64,000 nt of DNA. Origin: Xenorhabdus griffiniae (lineage in GTDB: Bacteria; Pseudomonadota; Gammaproteobacteria; Enterobacterales; Enterobacteriaceae). Shown here one piece after another: positions 56,255 to 64,000 of the stretch (the stretch's first letter is position 1; each line of letters opens with the position of its first letter). The stretch covers positions 558,001-622,000 of the forward strand of contig NZ_CP147737.1 of NCBI RefSeq assembly GCF_037265215.1, in the 5' to 3' direction. The notes below the pieces were generated by a model. The model searched no databases, was not told the DNA's origin, and saw nothing but the letters and a program-made list of their open reading frames with translations. Made by a program: the position numbers and the translations under genes.

Positions 56255-57384
56255 TGTGCTTCTCTCTTAACATTCGTTGACGGGAAAGATTCTGACAATT
56301 GATTAATCAAATTATGAAATTCAACCAGACTTTGACATGAGGCGAATGCTAAATAGCGAAAATCGTGAGCACCAATACGTGTCATTTTATGGCGTGTTTT
56401 TTCTGATTCAGATACAGCAACAATATTTTGTAAATGTAATAAATCTGATGCACTGTACTCCTCTGGATAAACACCAATAACCCCAGAATAACCGTGATAA
56501 TTCTGTGATGGTGTACTATCAATCGAGCGCAGTAACTGGCTGTTGACAAAAGCCTGCCATAAATTTATTCCAGTAAAACGCAATAGTGACTCAGCAACAC
56601 CAACTCCCGGTGGCCGTAGGCCAATTTCACCAAAAATTAATTGATCACCCCGTCTGTAAACTTCCATATGAAAAACGCCTTGTTTTAGCTCTAATTTGGC
56701 AATGGCTCTTTGAGCCATAGAATAGGCTATTGAAAACATTGGATGGGATGAAGGTAGATGAATACTTGCCCTAGTTTGGCCTTTGGCATTGAGGATAGGA
56801 AGGCTGTAACAAGAAAGGCAAGCTACAGCGATCTCAGACAAATTGACGATACCGTCAAGATGGAATTCTTCTTCTATATCTATCTCTTCTTCAACCAACA
56901 TCAATGTATCCAGATGAGTAAGTTTTTGATATAGCTGATCAATGGCTAAGCGTTCAACATTCTGGCATGAAGAGCTAGATAGCGGTTTAATAATAAAATG
57001 GGTGGCTGTCCCTTGGGTGTATTGTGCAAAATTGTTGTAGAAATGGCCTGAAAGCCAACACCTTGGAGCAGGTAATTCATCTTCAAAATATTTACGCATA
57101 CGCCATTTATTGGTTACACATAACGCTTGTTCATAATTTAAGCCTGGCAATCCATAGCGACTACGGAGAAATCCAGCAAATGCCATGTTACTTTCTGAGC
57201 TTGCAACCACATAATGAAAGGGTGTCTGATTCATTATGTTATCTATTTTTACTAGTGTTTCCTCTTGTGGAGAAAAACACACCTGTGGTTCAAAAATACG
57301 AATATAATCAATATCATGATGTTGATTAATCGACTGTTCTAGCATTATTTTTTGAGTATCCAGAATAAGGGCTCGTTCAGACAT
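56251..57384 (-). CDS. ATP-grasp ligase (second of two)
   Basis: About 377 residues. The start is ATG 57384, taken because it overlaps the upstream stop as TAATG; an upstream extension is out of character. N-terminal Rossmann-like domain (MSERALILDTQKIML), YGLPGLNYEQALCVTNKWRM (preATP-grasp hinge), ATP-binding FIIKPLSSSSCQNVERL, EEEIDIEEEFHLDGIVN, and the metal-binding FGEIGLRPPGVGVAESL. This is the carboxylate-amine ligase superfamily. It likely joins an amino acid to a carboxylate intermediate, complementing the ATP-grasp encoded just upstream. Acceptor unknown. Confidence 0.87.
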   Translation of the reverse strand: MSERALILDTQKIMLEQSINQHHDIDYIRIFEPQVCFSPQEETLVKIDNIMNQTPFHYVVASSESNMAFAGFLRSRYGLPGLNYEQALCVTNKWRMRKYFEDELPAPRCWLSGHFYNNFAQYTQGTATHFIIKPLSSSSCQNVERLAIDQLYQKLTHLDTLMLVEEEIDIEEEFHLDGIVNLSEIAVACLSCYSLPILNAKGQTRASIHLPSSHPMFSIAYSMAQRAIAKLELKQGVFHMEVYRRGDQLIFGEIGLRPPGVGVAESLLRFTGINLWQAFVNSQLLRSIDSTPSQNYHGYSGVIGVYPEEYSASDLLHLQNIVAVSESEKTRHKMTRIGAHDFRYLAFASCQSLVEFHNLINQLSESFPSTNVKREAQ

Positions 57385-58550
57385 TATCGTGCTCCTGTAA
57401 ATGCAATAAGTTTGTTGACATTTTCTGCTAGTGTGTGGTGATCCATATGCGTGATAATCGCGTAGCCAGCACGACCATAAATGCCTTGAGATTGCGTCTG
57501 TGTATCCTCTGCCCAATTTAGTTCAACCAAATCAAAATTCTGGTAAAAGGACTGTTTTGTCAGTGAAACACCTTCAAAAGCACGTAATAGAACAACAGCA
57601 AAAAGTTGAAAAGGATACTCAGGCAGGTGGTGTTCATAAGGTAGACCTAAAGAAAGTGTGGCATGAGCACTATATAGATCGACACCATAGCCCAGTTTTA
57701 TCATTTCAGGTACCCATGCACCAGCAGGCCTTAAAGCACATTCACTAAAAAATACCTCTTCCTCATTTTTAAAAAATTCAAGATGGAATACCCCGTTAGA
57801 GGCGTTTAAACGTTCCAAAATACGTGGACAAAACTGATCAATTTGTTGGTAAATATCAGGAAAATCTTGGCGTGATAATATTTGTAAAGCCAGTGTTTTT
57901 CCTTCATTACATTGCATCACAGGGGTTGTATATTGGCTGATAGAAAACCAATGTAATTTACCGTCAGACCAAATTCCATCAACACAAAATTCAGCGGCAG
58001 TGATCTTATTTTCTGCAACGTAGGCCACATTACTCAGATTTTTTTCATACTGTTGGAAATAAGTTTCATACTCTGATTTTGAACTGATGGCAGTAGTGGC
58101 GAAAGAACCCATACCATTAGCCGGTTTTATAATAAAAGGAGTACCCAACTCAGCAACCAATTGTGAATAATCATCATCACAGGTTACATATCGGCAATAA
58201 GCATGAGGGACAAGGTGTGCCAGTCTCTTTTTTTGTAAACATTTATCCCGAAAATATAAAGTATTACGATAATCTTTAAGGCCAGGTAATTGCAACATAT
58301 CGCGTAATACCGCTGCCGTAAATACACCGTCTTCGTTGCCTGTAACAATGCCTATAATTGTATGTAAGGGAAAGTTTAATACGCACCGTAGAACTTCCTG
58401 CGCATCTTCCAGATTTTTAACCATATAATACTCCGTACCATTAAGGGCAGGTTTAAATCTTTCAACTACATGAATAATTTGATATCCCTGATGAGCTAAA
58501 GCTGTCGCTATGCCTTCACGATATCCTAATACAATAACCGTATTGTTCAT
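57384..58550 (-). CDS. ATP-grasp ligase (first of two)
   Basis: 388 residues. It starts MNNTVIVLGYREGIATALAH, then VTGNEDGVFTAAVLRDMLQL, PGLKDYRNTLYFRDKCLQKK, the ATP-binding strand FIIKPANGMGSFATTAISSK, EFCVDGIWSDGKLHWFSISQ and the Mg-binding FFSECALRPAGAWVPEMIKL. It is only distantly similar to the next ATP-grasp, so it is not a recent duplicate. It probably forms an amide or peptide bond on a pathway carboxylate. Overlaps the GNAT gene by four bases and the next ATP-grasp by one. Confidence 0.87.
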   Translation of the reverse strand: MNNTVIVLGYREGIATALAHQGYQIIHVVERFKPALNGTEYYMVKNLEDAQEVLRCVLNFPLHTIIGIVTGNEDGVFTAAVLRDMLQLPGLKDYRNTLYFRDKCLQKKRLAHLVPHAYCRYVTCDDDYSQLVAELGTPFIIKPANGMGSFATTAISSKSEYETYFQQYEKNLSNVAYVAENKITAAEFCVDGIWSDGKLHWFSISQYTTPVMQCNEGKTLALQILSRQDFPDIYQQIDQFCPRILERLNASNGVFHLEFFKNEEEVFFSECALRPAGAWVPEMIKLGYGVDLYSAHATLSLGLPYEHHLPEYPFQLFAVVLLRAFEGVSLTKQSFYQNFDLVELNWAEDTQTQSQGIYGRAGYAIITHMDHHTLAENVNKLIAFTGAR

Positions 58551-59008
58551 TCATTTTCCCCTACTCGCCAGATATAGAGATCGTGTTCATTGGTATTAAA
58601 ATGGCCTAAATACTCAAATCCCCGTTGGGTAAAGAAATGAATATTCATCGTCAGTGAACGACGTAATGCAATAATAATAGGTAATTGCGTCTGCTGACCT
58701 GCTTCTTGGCAAATGATATTGAGTAATTTGCTGGCAATCCCCCTGCACCGGAATTCCGATAATACAGATAAATAACTGAATGTTAAATTATCATATTCTT
58801 GCTCAACTAATACAGCCGCAATCACCTGATTATCATATTTAGCAACTCTCCAATTAGTTAACTTCTCCATAATACTGGCAGGCGTTTCATTCAGTGCTGT
58901 TGGCATAAAATCAGCCACAAATGGTAAATAGACTTCTTGCAAAAGTGACAATATTCCCTTGATATCTTCCTCAGTTGGTATAGAGAAGTTGATCGCTATT
59001 TCTGACAT
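58547..59008 (-). CDS. GNAT-family N-acetyltransferase
   Basis: 153 residues. IPTEEDIKGILSLLQEVYLP opens a compact GNAT fold; FSYLSVLSEFRCRGIASKLL is the acetyl-CoA-binding motif A (RxxGIA), and RRSLTMNIHFFTQRGFEYLG is motif B. It may acetylate a product amine, as in resistance to phosphonate antimetabolites, or be a tailoring step. Coupled one base after the methyltransferase and four bases into the first ATP-grasp. Confidence 0.85.
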   Translation of the reverse strand: MSEIAINFSIPTEEDIKGILSLLQEVYLPFVADFMPTALNETPASIMEKLTNWRVAKYDNQVIAAVLVEQEYDNLTFSYLSVLSEFRCRGIASKLLNIICQEAGQQTQLPIIIALRRSLTMNIHFFTQRGFEYLGHFNTNEHDLYIWRVGENE

Positions 59009-59793
59009 TACTCATTTCCGAAATTAATCTTTTTAACAACCATAAAAAGTTGGCTTTCATATAAGATCACCAATTTCCCTTCGGATTGATATTTATCCAC
59101 CAGCATTTTTAATCTTTCAACAAATAACTCACCATGAGCAGCTAAAGCACGCTGTACTTGAGTCGATGAACGACTCATTTCGATAAATTCTTCGCTGGGA
59201 ATAAGCATATTCCAGCGGGTATTAAGTGTAATATGGAGAGAATTTTCATGCAGGAATGCGGTATTTAATTCCTGTACATAATCAAAATCCCGATAGTGAC
59301 GGCTATAGTTAGGACTTAATTCTTCCAGTAGATTTTCATATTCATTTAGAAATTCACTATGTTGGTAATCTCGGTTATTTTGCAGGATAGCCATGATACC
59401 ATTATCTGCCAGGCTGCTTCTGACCAAATTTAATACTGTTGCCCGATCCATCCATTGAAAAGATTGTGCCGCCATGATCAGATCAGGGTTACACACATTG
59501 GCAAGATGTTGTTCAGCACTGCCATGTAACCAACTAACCCATGGTAGTTTTTGTTTACCCGTGTCGATCATATCCTGCGAAATATCAATGGCAGTGTAGT
59601 GGTGGTGCTGGCCAAGCAAATTTGCCAGCCCTTCGAGGGCAATGCCAGTTCCAGCACCAATATCAACAATAGACAGAGCTCTATCTTTAGGCAACCAGTG
59701 ACAAATTTCACGGAAAAGTGACTGGGGATAACGTGGGCGATAGAGATCATAACTCTTAGCCAAACCATCAAATTTTTCTTTATACTGTTTCAT
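59008..59793 (-). CDS. class I SAM-dependent methyltransferase
   Basis: 261 residues. Motif I is SIVDIGAGTGIALEGLA, then YTAIDISQDMIDTGKQKLPW and DLIMAAQSFQWMDRATVLNL, as in UbiE/trans-aconitate methyltransferase-like enzymes. The latter relation fits a tricarboxylate-like substrate produced by the neighbouring aconitase-type enzyme, so carboxylate O-methylation is plausible (inference). Overlaps the LeuD-like gene by four bases. Confidence 0.87.
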   Translation of the reverse strand: MKQYKEKFDGLAKSYDLYRPRYPQSLFREICHWLPKDRALSIVDIGAGTGIALEGLANLLGQHHHYTAIDISQDMIDTGKQKLPWVSWLHGSAEQHLANVCNPDLIMAAQSFQWMDRATVLNLVRSSLADNGIMAILQNNRDYQHSEFLNEYENLLEELSPNYSRHYRDFDYVQELNTAFLHENSLHITLNTRWNMLIPSEEFIEMSRSSTQVQRALAAHGELFVERLKMLVDKYQSEGKLVILYESQLFMVVKKINFGNE

Positions 59794-60362
59794 ATTATCC
59801 TCTGCTCTTTCTCTTTTGATGACGGGTTTTCGGACGATTGTTTTTCGGACAACTGATTAAGGATGTAATTGAGTCGCCCACCTGCTCGGACAACAGCTAA
59901 CATTTGTTCGGATGGTGGATAAAAATCCGCTAATGGCGTTTCAGCGATAAAACGGCCTTTGTTAATTAAGCATTCAACCATTAGCCCTTCACGAAAACCT
60001 TCAATATCGGCCTCAATCGCTAACAGGCCAAGATTCCATGCGTTGCGGAAAAAAATCCGACCGAAAGCAGGAGCAACAACCATAGGTATACCTGCTGCTA
60101 ATAAAGTACTTACCGCCTGTTCTCTTGAGCTGCCAATGCCAAAAATACCATTACAGACAATGATATCTCCGGGTTGAAGTGTGGAGACAAACTTAGGAAA
60201 CCGATTTTCAAATAGATGAGGAGCCAGTTGAGCCGATTCAGTGTACATGTGTTTATAGCGTGCAGGAATAATATCGTCGGTAGAAATATCCCCCGTAATT
60301 ATCCTGACGCGTTGCTTTTTGGTATGATTGCTTTTTGCAAAATCGTTTTTTTGATCAATCAT
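59790..60362 (-). CDS. LeuD/aconitase-type dehydratase small subunit
   Basis: About 190 residues. The start chosen is ATG 60362 (MIDQKNDFAKSNHTKKQRVR); a TTG at 60371 is possible. The swivel domain shows GDISTDDIIPARYKHMY, GIFGIGSSREQAVSTLLAAG (the GSSRE active-site loop), VVAPAFGRIFFRNAWNLGLL and a variable tail. It pairs with the LeuC-like gene just upstream to isomerise or dehydrate a malate-type intermediate. The long polar C-terminal tail is unusual. Confidence 0.88.
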   Translation of the reverse strand: MIDQKNDFAKSNHTKKQRVRIITGDISTDDIIPARYKHMYTESAQLAPHLFENRFPKFVSTLQPGDIIVCNGIFGIGSSREQAVSTLLAAGIPMVVAPAFGRIFFRNAWNLGLLAIEADIEGFREGLMVECLINKGRFIAETPLADFYPPSEQMLAVVRAGGRLNYILNQLSEKQSSENPSSKEKEQRII

Positions 60363-61598
60363 GCCATTCAAGCTCCGTAATCAGTGGTATCCTACCGTGT
60401 AATGCCACATTGGCTGCAACTAAAGGCGATGAGAGGTAAATATCCGCTTCAGCATTGCCCATACGCCCTTGAAAATTCCGGTTCATAGTTGAAAGAACCC
60501 GTTCCCCTTTGGCGGGAATAGTACCTTGTGTGCCGACACAAGCTCCACACCCAGGAGGAGTCACCAGAGCGCCCGCAGAAACAATTTTTTCAATATAGCC
60601 ACGTCGCATAGCCTCCAGATATACACGTTTTGAACCAGGCGTAACGATACAATGAACATCCTGATGTACGCTGCGCTTATCAAGGATTGCCGCCACTTCC
60701 GCAATATCCTCTAATCGGCTATTGGTACAACTGCCGATAAAGACATAATCTATCTTCTGCCCTGACAGCGTTTCCAACGGCACCGCTTGAGCCGGGGAGA
60801 ATGTGGCAGGGATATATGCGGCGTCAGTTCTGACAGCGAAAATGTCAGATGATGATCAGCGACCTCTGGATTGATAAACTGCATATTGGTTGGCCTACCT
60901 GGCCCATCCGGCATAAAGACACATTTGGCACCAAGTTCAACTGCCATACTGGCGAAACTAGCAGCAGAATCGAAGGAAAGTGTCTGGCTCCATTCTCCAC
61001 ATAGCTCCACTGAACGGTATAAAAAAGGAGATTGTCCGAAATGACGCAGCAAGGCAAGCATCACATCTTTAGCTCGTGTAGCCGGATGAGGCTGACCGGA
61101 AATACTCAAACTGACTGTTTCTGGTACTTTCAGCCAGGTCTGCCCGGTCAGCATTGCGGCCAACACATCAGAAGCTCCCATTCCTAAGGCCAGTGACTGT
61201 ACGGCGCCACCCGTACAAGTATGAGAATCAGCCCCAATTACAATGTTACCGGGTTGAAACCACTGTTCCTCCAATGCAATTAAATGGCTGATACCTTCAC
61301 CTCTGGTGAAGATATTGACACCAATCGATTTGGCAAATTCCATTGCTTCATTAACACGTTCTGCCATTAACTTATCTGGCACAATCACTGAATGGTCGAA
61401 GAAAAAACCAATTTTTTCAGGGTGCAGAACCCGTTTCAGGTTATGCTGACGAAAGAGTTTAGCGATAGTCGGTGAATTGCCATCCTGAACATAAATTTTA
61501 TCGACATCAACAGTGATCAGCTCTTTAGCCATAACCTGAGGTTTCTGGCTGTGTTTAGCAATAATCTGATTAACGATAGGCTGTTCATGAGCCATCAT
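60355..61598 (-). pseudogene. LeuC/aconitase-type dehydratase large subunit, frameshifted
   Basis: The start MMAHEQPIVNQIIAKHSQKP leads to FFFDHSVIVPDKLMAERVNE, VIGADSHTCTGGAVQSLALG and the family motif ISLPHSP. A run CCCCGG at about 60791-60797 then shifts frame: the first frame stops as RLKRCRWKRCQGRR near 60750, while the next frame continues AQAVPLETLSGQKIDYVFIG and has the 4Fe-4S cysteines in IGSCTNSR and PPGCGACVG, ending ELEWHD. One missing base (for example a G) would restore about 415 residues. The Fe-S ligands lie after the shift, so the short product cannot work. Real mutation, sequencing error and ribosomal frameshifting are all possible. Confidence 0.85.
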
Positions 61599-62731
61599 GC
61601 TGATGTTCCTTCTGCCTGCTGATAGAGTTCATGCAGTACATGTGTTGGGAGTCCGCCTGGATAACTTCCGGCAGCTTTTCGTACCAACGCCAGACAGTAT
61701 TCCAGTGCCTGTGGAGCTGTATTTATGCCATCTTCTTCTAAAATATTTTGTAAGATAGCTCGACCGGAATGTTTGCCGACAACCAAACGACGCTGACCGC
61801 CTACTATCTCAGGCTCAAAAGGTTCAAATGTTTTGTTGTCTTTCAGCATTCCATTGACATGAATGCCAGATTCATGGGCAAAAACATTGTCACCAACAAT
61901 AGGCTGCCAGGGAGAAATGGTATGTTTACTCGCCTGAGCAACTTTCTGAGATAGGAGGGTAAGTTGTCGGGTATCAACACCAGTATCTATCTGATGGAAA
62001 TGTTGCAGAGCCATTACCATCTGGGCTAAATCCGGCATCCCTGCTCGTTCCCCCATCGCATTAACGCAGACATGGAAATAACGTGCTCCCGCTTCAAGAC
62101 CCGCCAGTGTATTGGCTACAGCTAGCCCGAAATCATTATGGCAGTGACACTGCAAATCAATGGCTGATGCCTGACGAACGGCAGAAACTCTCTGTGCATA
62201 TTGCTGGCTATTCAGAATACCTATTGTGTCTGAAAGACGTAGCCGGTCGGCACCAGCATGCTCGACGGTGGTCGCATATTCTTGCAAAAAACTGATTTCC
62301 GTCCGACCGACATCTTCTGCACTGATTGAGACAAAAGCGCCTTTATCTTTAGCGAATTTAATCATATCGCCAGCAGTAGTTAACAACCAATTTCTGTCTT
62401 TGCTCACACTATGTTTAAGATGAATATTGGAAGTCGGAAGGCCGATATGTATAGCCTTAAATCCCAGAGAGAGAGTATATTTAATATCTTCCAGTACCCC
62501 CCGATTCCAGCCGATAATATTCACTTCATTCTTGCGTTCTAGTATCTCTTTTAATGCCAGAACTTCATCCCCTTTCATGGCTGGAATCCCGGCTTCTATC
62601 CATTGAACACCAGCATCTACCAATGAATTAAAAATACTCACTTTTATTTCTTTTGAAAATGCAACACCTGGAGCTTGCTCACCATCGCGTAACGTTGTGT
62701 CTTCCAGAATAATATTTTTTTGAATAGTCAT
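61595..62731 (-). CDS. homocitrate synthase/isopropylmalate synthase-like enzyme (phosphonomethylmalate synthase candidate)
   Basis: 378 residues, DRE-TIM metallolyase family. ILEDTTLRDGEQAPGVAF gives the DTTLRDGEQ signature, CHCHNDFGLAVANTLAGLEA the metal-binding HxH, and VCVNAMGERAGMPDLAQMVM the GERAG loop; VFAHESGIHVNGMLKD and VVGKHSGRAILQ follow. It is closest in feel to NifV-type homocitrate synthases, with no LeuA regulatory domain. In phosphonate pathways (FrbC, HvrC) this fold condenses acetyl-CoA with phosphonopyruvate. That role is inferred from the neighbours. Overlaps the LeuC-like gene by four bases. Confidence 0.88.
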   Translation of the reverse strand: MTIQKNIILEDTTLRDGEQAPGVAFSKEIKVSIFNSLVDAGVQWIEAGIPAMKGDEVLALKEILERKNEVNIIGWNRGVLEDIKYTLSLGFKAIHIGLPTSNIHLKHSVSKDRNWLLTTAGDMIKFAKDKGAFVSISAEDVGRTEISFLQEYATTVEHAGADRLRLSDTIGILNSQQYAQRVSAVRQASAIDLQCHCHNDFGLAVANTLAGLEAGARYFHVCVNAMGERAGMPDLAQMVMALQHFHQIDTGVDTRQLTLLSQKVAQASKHTISPWQPIVGDNVFAHESGIHVNGMLKDNKTFEPFEPEIVGGQRRLVVGKHSGRAILQNILEEDGINTAPQALEYCLALVRKAAGSYPGGLPTHVLHELYQQAEGTSA

Positions 62732-62766
62732 AGTGTCATAACCTTATTTTTTATTAATGAGTTTAG

Positions 62767-64000
62767 CTAAACATGAAATTTGCTGGGAGGTTTAGGAATA
62801 TTTAGCTTTTCTCTTAATGTTCCTACCTTATAATCCGTCTTGAACACACCCAGTTTTTGTAATTCAGGTATAACATGAGTCACAAATTCCTCTAAGCATC
62901 CGGGCATATAAGGAGGCATAAGATTAAAACCGTCACAGGCTTTTTCCTGTAACCACTGTGCCATTTGAGCAGCAACTTGTTGATAAGAGCCAATAAGAAC
63001 TAAGTGACCTCTGGCAATAATGATTTTTTCATATAACTGTTTAATCGTTAAAGACTCCGAACTTGCCATCTTTTCAATAATCGCTCGACGACTTTGATTT
63101 CCATTAGAAACAGGAAGATCTGGAAGAGGCTGATTAATATCGTAGCCTGATAAATTAATACCACCTAGCAAATCAGATAACATGCTGAGACCGAATTCAG
63201 GGTGAATAAGCGCCTGCAAATCATTAAATTTCTTTTTGGCACTATCTTCATCAGCGCCAATAAAAAAGCATAGCCCTGGCATAATTAAAATATTGTTATA
63301 GTGCCTTTCATATTGACTGAGCCGGGATTTTAAATCGCTATAAAATGCTTTTGCTAAATTCATATCAGGCTGTGCAGTGAAAACTAATTCAGCCGTTCTG
63401 GCTGCCAATTCTTTTCCCGGTTCTGAAGAACCAGCCTGCACAATAATGGGATGCCCCTGAGGAGGACGAGAAATATTTAATGGCCCTTTTACGGAAAAAT
63501 ATTGTCCCTGGAAATTTAACTCATGGCATTTTGAAGGGTCATAAAAAACACCACTTTGTTTGTCACGTGGCAGGGCATCATCATCCCAGCTATCCCACAA
63601 TCCAGTAACAACTTCCCAAGATTCAGCTGCCTGACGATAACGTTCATCATGTTCAGGATGTCGGGCGAGACCGAAATTTTTGGCCGCATGGGATTTAGAA
63701 GATGTCACTAGATTCCAGCCAGCACGCCCACGGCTAATATGATCCAACGAAGCAAATTCACGGGCAATATTAAACGGATGCTTGTAGGTGGTAGAGGCGG
63801 TAGCAACCAGGCCGATGTGCTGTGTCACCATAGCTAATGCTGACAATAATGTCATGGGTTCAAACACTACAATCCGGCTGCCATAACCATTCTGGTCATC
63901 CTGAAAAACCGAAGGAGTATCAGAAAGAAAAATTAAATCGAATAAGCCTTTTTCCGCTATACAAGCCATATTCAGATAATGCCCGATATCTTGTGCAGCC
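62767..64000 (-). CDS. NtaA/SnaA/DszA-family FMN-dependent monooxygenase (5' end off window)
   Basis: At least 411 residues; the frame continues through the right edge (AAQDIGHYLN precedes the internal Met at 63969), so the start is not visible. Luciferase-like fold: FDLIFLSDTPSVFQDDQ, VVFEPMTLLSALAMVTQHIG, ASTTYKHPFNIAREFASLDH, GRAGWNLVTSSKSHAAKNFG, YFSVKGPLNISRPPQGHPII and VQAGSSEPGKELAARTAELV are hallmarks of nitrilotriacetate/dibenzothiophene-sulfone type monooxygenases using FMNH2 and O2. It needs a flavin reductase partner, not seen here. First visible gene of the operon, 35 bases from the homocitrate-synthase-like gene; likely hydroxylates a pathway intermediate. Confidence 0.88.
   Translation of the reverse strand, partial: AAQDIGHYLNMACIAEKGLFDLIFLSDTPSVFQDDQNGYGSRIVVFEPMTLLSALAMVTQHIGLVATASTTYKHPFNIAREFASLDHISRGRAGWNLVTSSKSHAAKNFGLARHPEHDERYRQAAESWEVVTGLWDSWDDDALPRDKQSGVFYDPSKCHELNFQGQYFSVKGPLNISRPPQGHPIIVQAGSSEPGKELAARTAELVFTAQPDMNLAKAFYSDLKSRLSQYERHYNNILIMPGLCFFIGADEDSAKKKFNDLQALIHPEFGLSMLSDLLGGINLSGYDINQPLPDLPVSNGNQSRRAIIEKMASSESLTIKQLYEKIIIARGHLVLIGSYQQVAAQMAQWLQEKACDGFNLMPPYMPGCLEEFVTHVIPELQKLGVFKTDYKVGTLREKLNIPKPPSKFHV

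Noticed and set aside
61595..62731. Leucine biosynthesis (leuA-leuC-leuD) interpretation of the right-hand operon
   Set aside because: No leuB, no LeuA regulatory domain, gene order and companions (monooxygenase, ATP-grasps, exporter) do not fit leucine synthesis.

Overview
The window is typical of an entomopathogenic gammaproteobacterium of the Xenorhabdus/Photorhabdus group (Morganellaceae). It has moderately AT-rich DNA, many nested and decaying insertion sequences, a recurring ~100-bp intergenic hairpin repeat, and accessory islands (siderophore, type VI secretion, natural product) around a short enterobacterial core segment (xni, ppnN, queF). The genus call is inference from gene content; no rRNA or intact tRNA gene is present to confirm it.

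Layout. 1-7 kb is a mobile-element scrapyard: an IS6-type copy (inverted repeats at 221 and 4066) contains an IS630 copy, which was itself hit by an ISAs1 element (10-bp target duplication) and an IS982 element (6-bp duplication). An IS110/IS1111 element and a broken IS481 element follow. 7.1-8.75 kb carries four consecutive minus-strand genes for small secreted proteins made almost entirely of Gly/Asn-rich repeats. 9.3-11.9 kb holds a broken IS630 and a broken ISAs1, the latter carrying a 100-bp MITE with perfect TA duplication. 12.3-15.4 kb is the conserved xni-ppnN-queF block.

15.8-34.6 kb is a complete catecholate siderophore locus. entC, entE, entB and entA supply activated 2,3-dihydroxybenzoate. 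Divergent fes, an MbtH gene, a 2864-residue NRPS and an exporter face a TonB receptor across a Fur-box-like promoter region. The NRPS is not EntF: it is C-A-T-E-C-A-T-TE, predicting DHB-D-(probably cationic residue)-L-Ser units as in the chrysobactin/trivanchrobactin family. A subtilisin-type autotransporter (35.1-38.2 kb) and a sodium symporter follow, with a truncated brnQ between them. 40.6-46.3 kb is a vgrG-DUF4123-PAAR-effector-partner type VI secretion cassette with an unrecognised 539-residue candidate effector. 47-54 kb is a junction zone of IS fragments, an IS200 copy with a stop codon, an MFS/cysteine desulfurase/unknown-protein operon, hsdM and integrase fragments, and a perfect palindrome made from two tRNA-Phe 3' halves.

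54.0-64.0 kb is a tight minus-strand operon running off the right edge: flavin monooxygenase, homocitrate-synthase-like enzyme, LeuC-like, LeuD-like, methyltransferase, GNAT, two ATP-grasp enzymes, MFS exporter and an orphan. From memory, the gene set and order resemble HiVir/pantaphos-type phosphonate clusters, which predicts a phosphoenolpyruvate mutase gene (pepM) just beyond position 64000. The LeuC-like gene carries a single-base frameshift, so the operon may be inactive, recently broken, or misread at that point.
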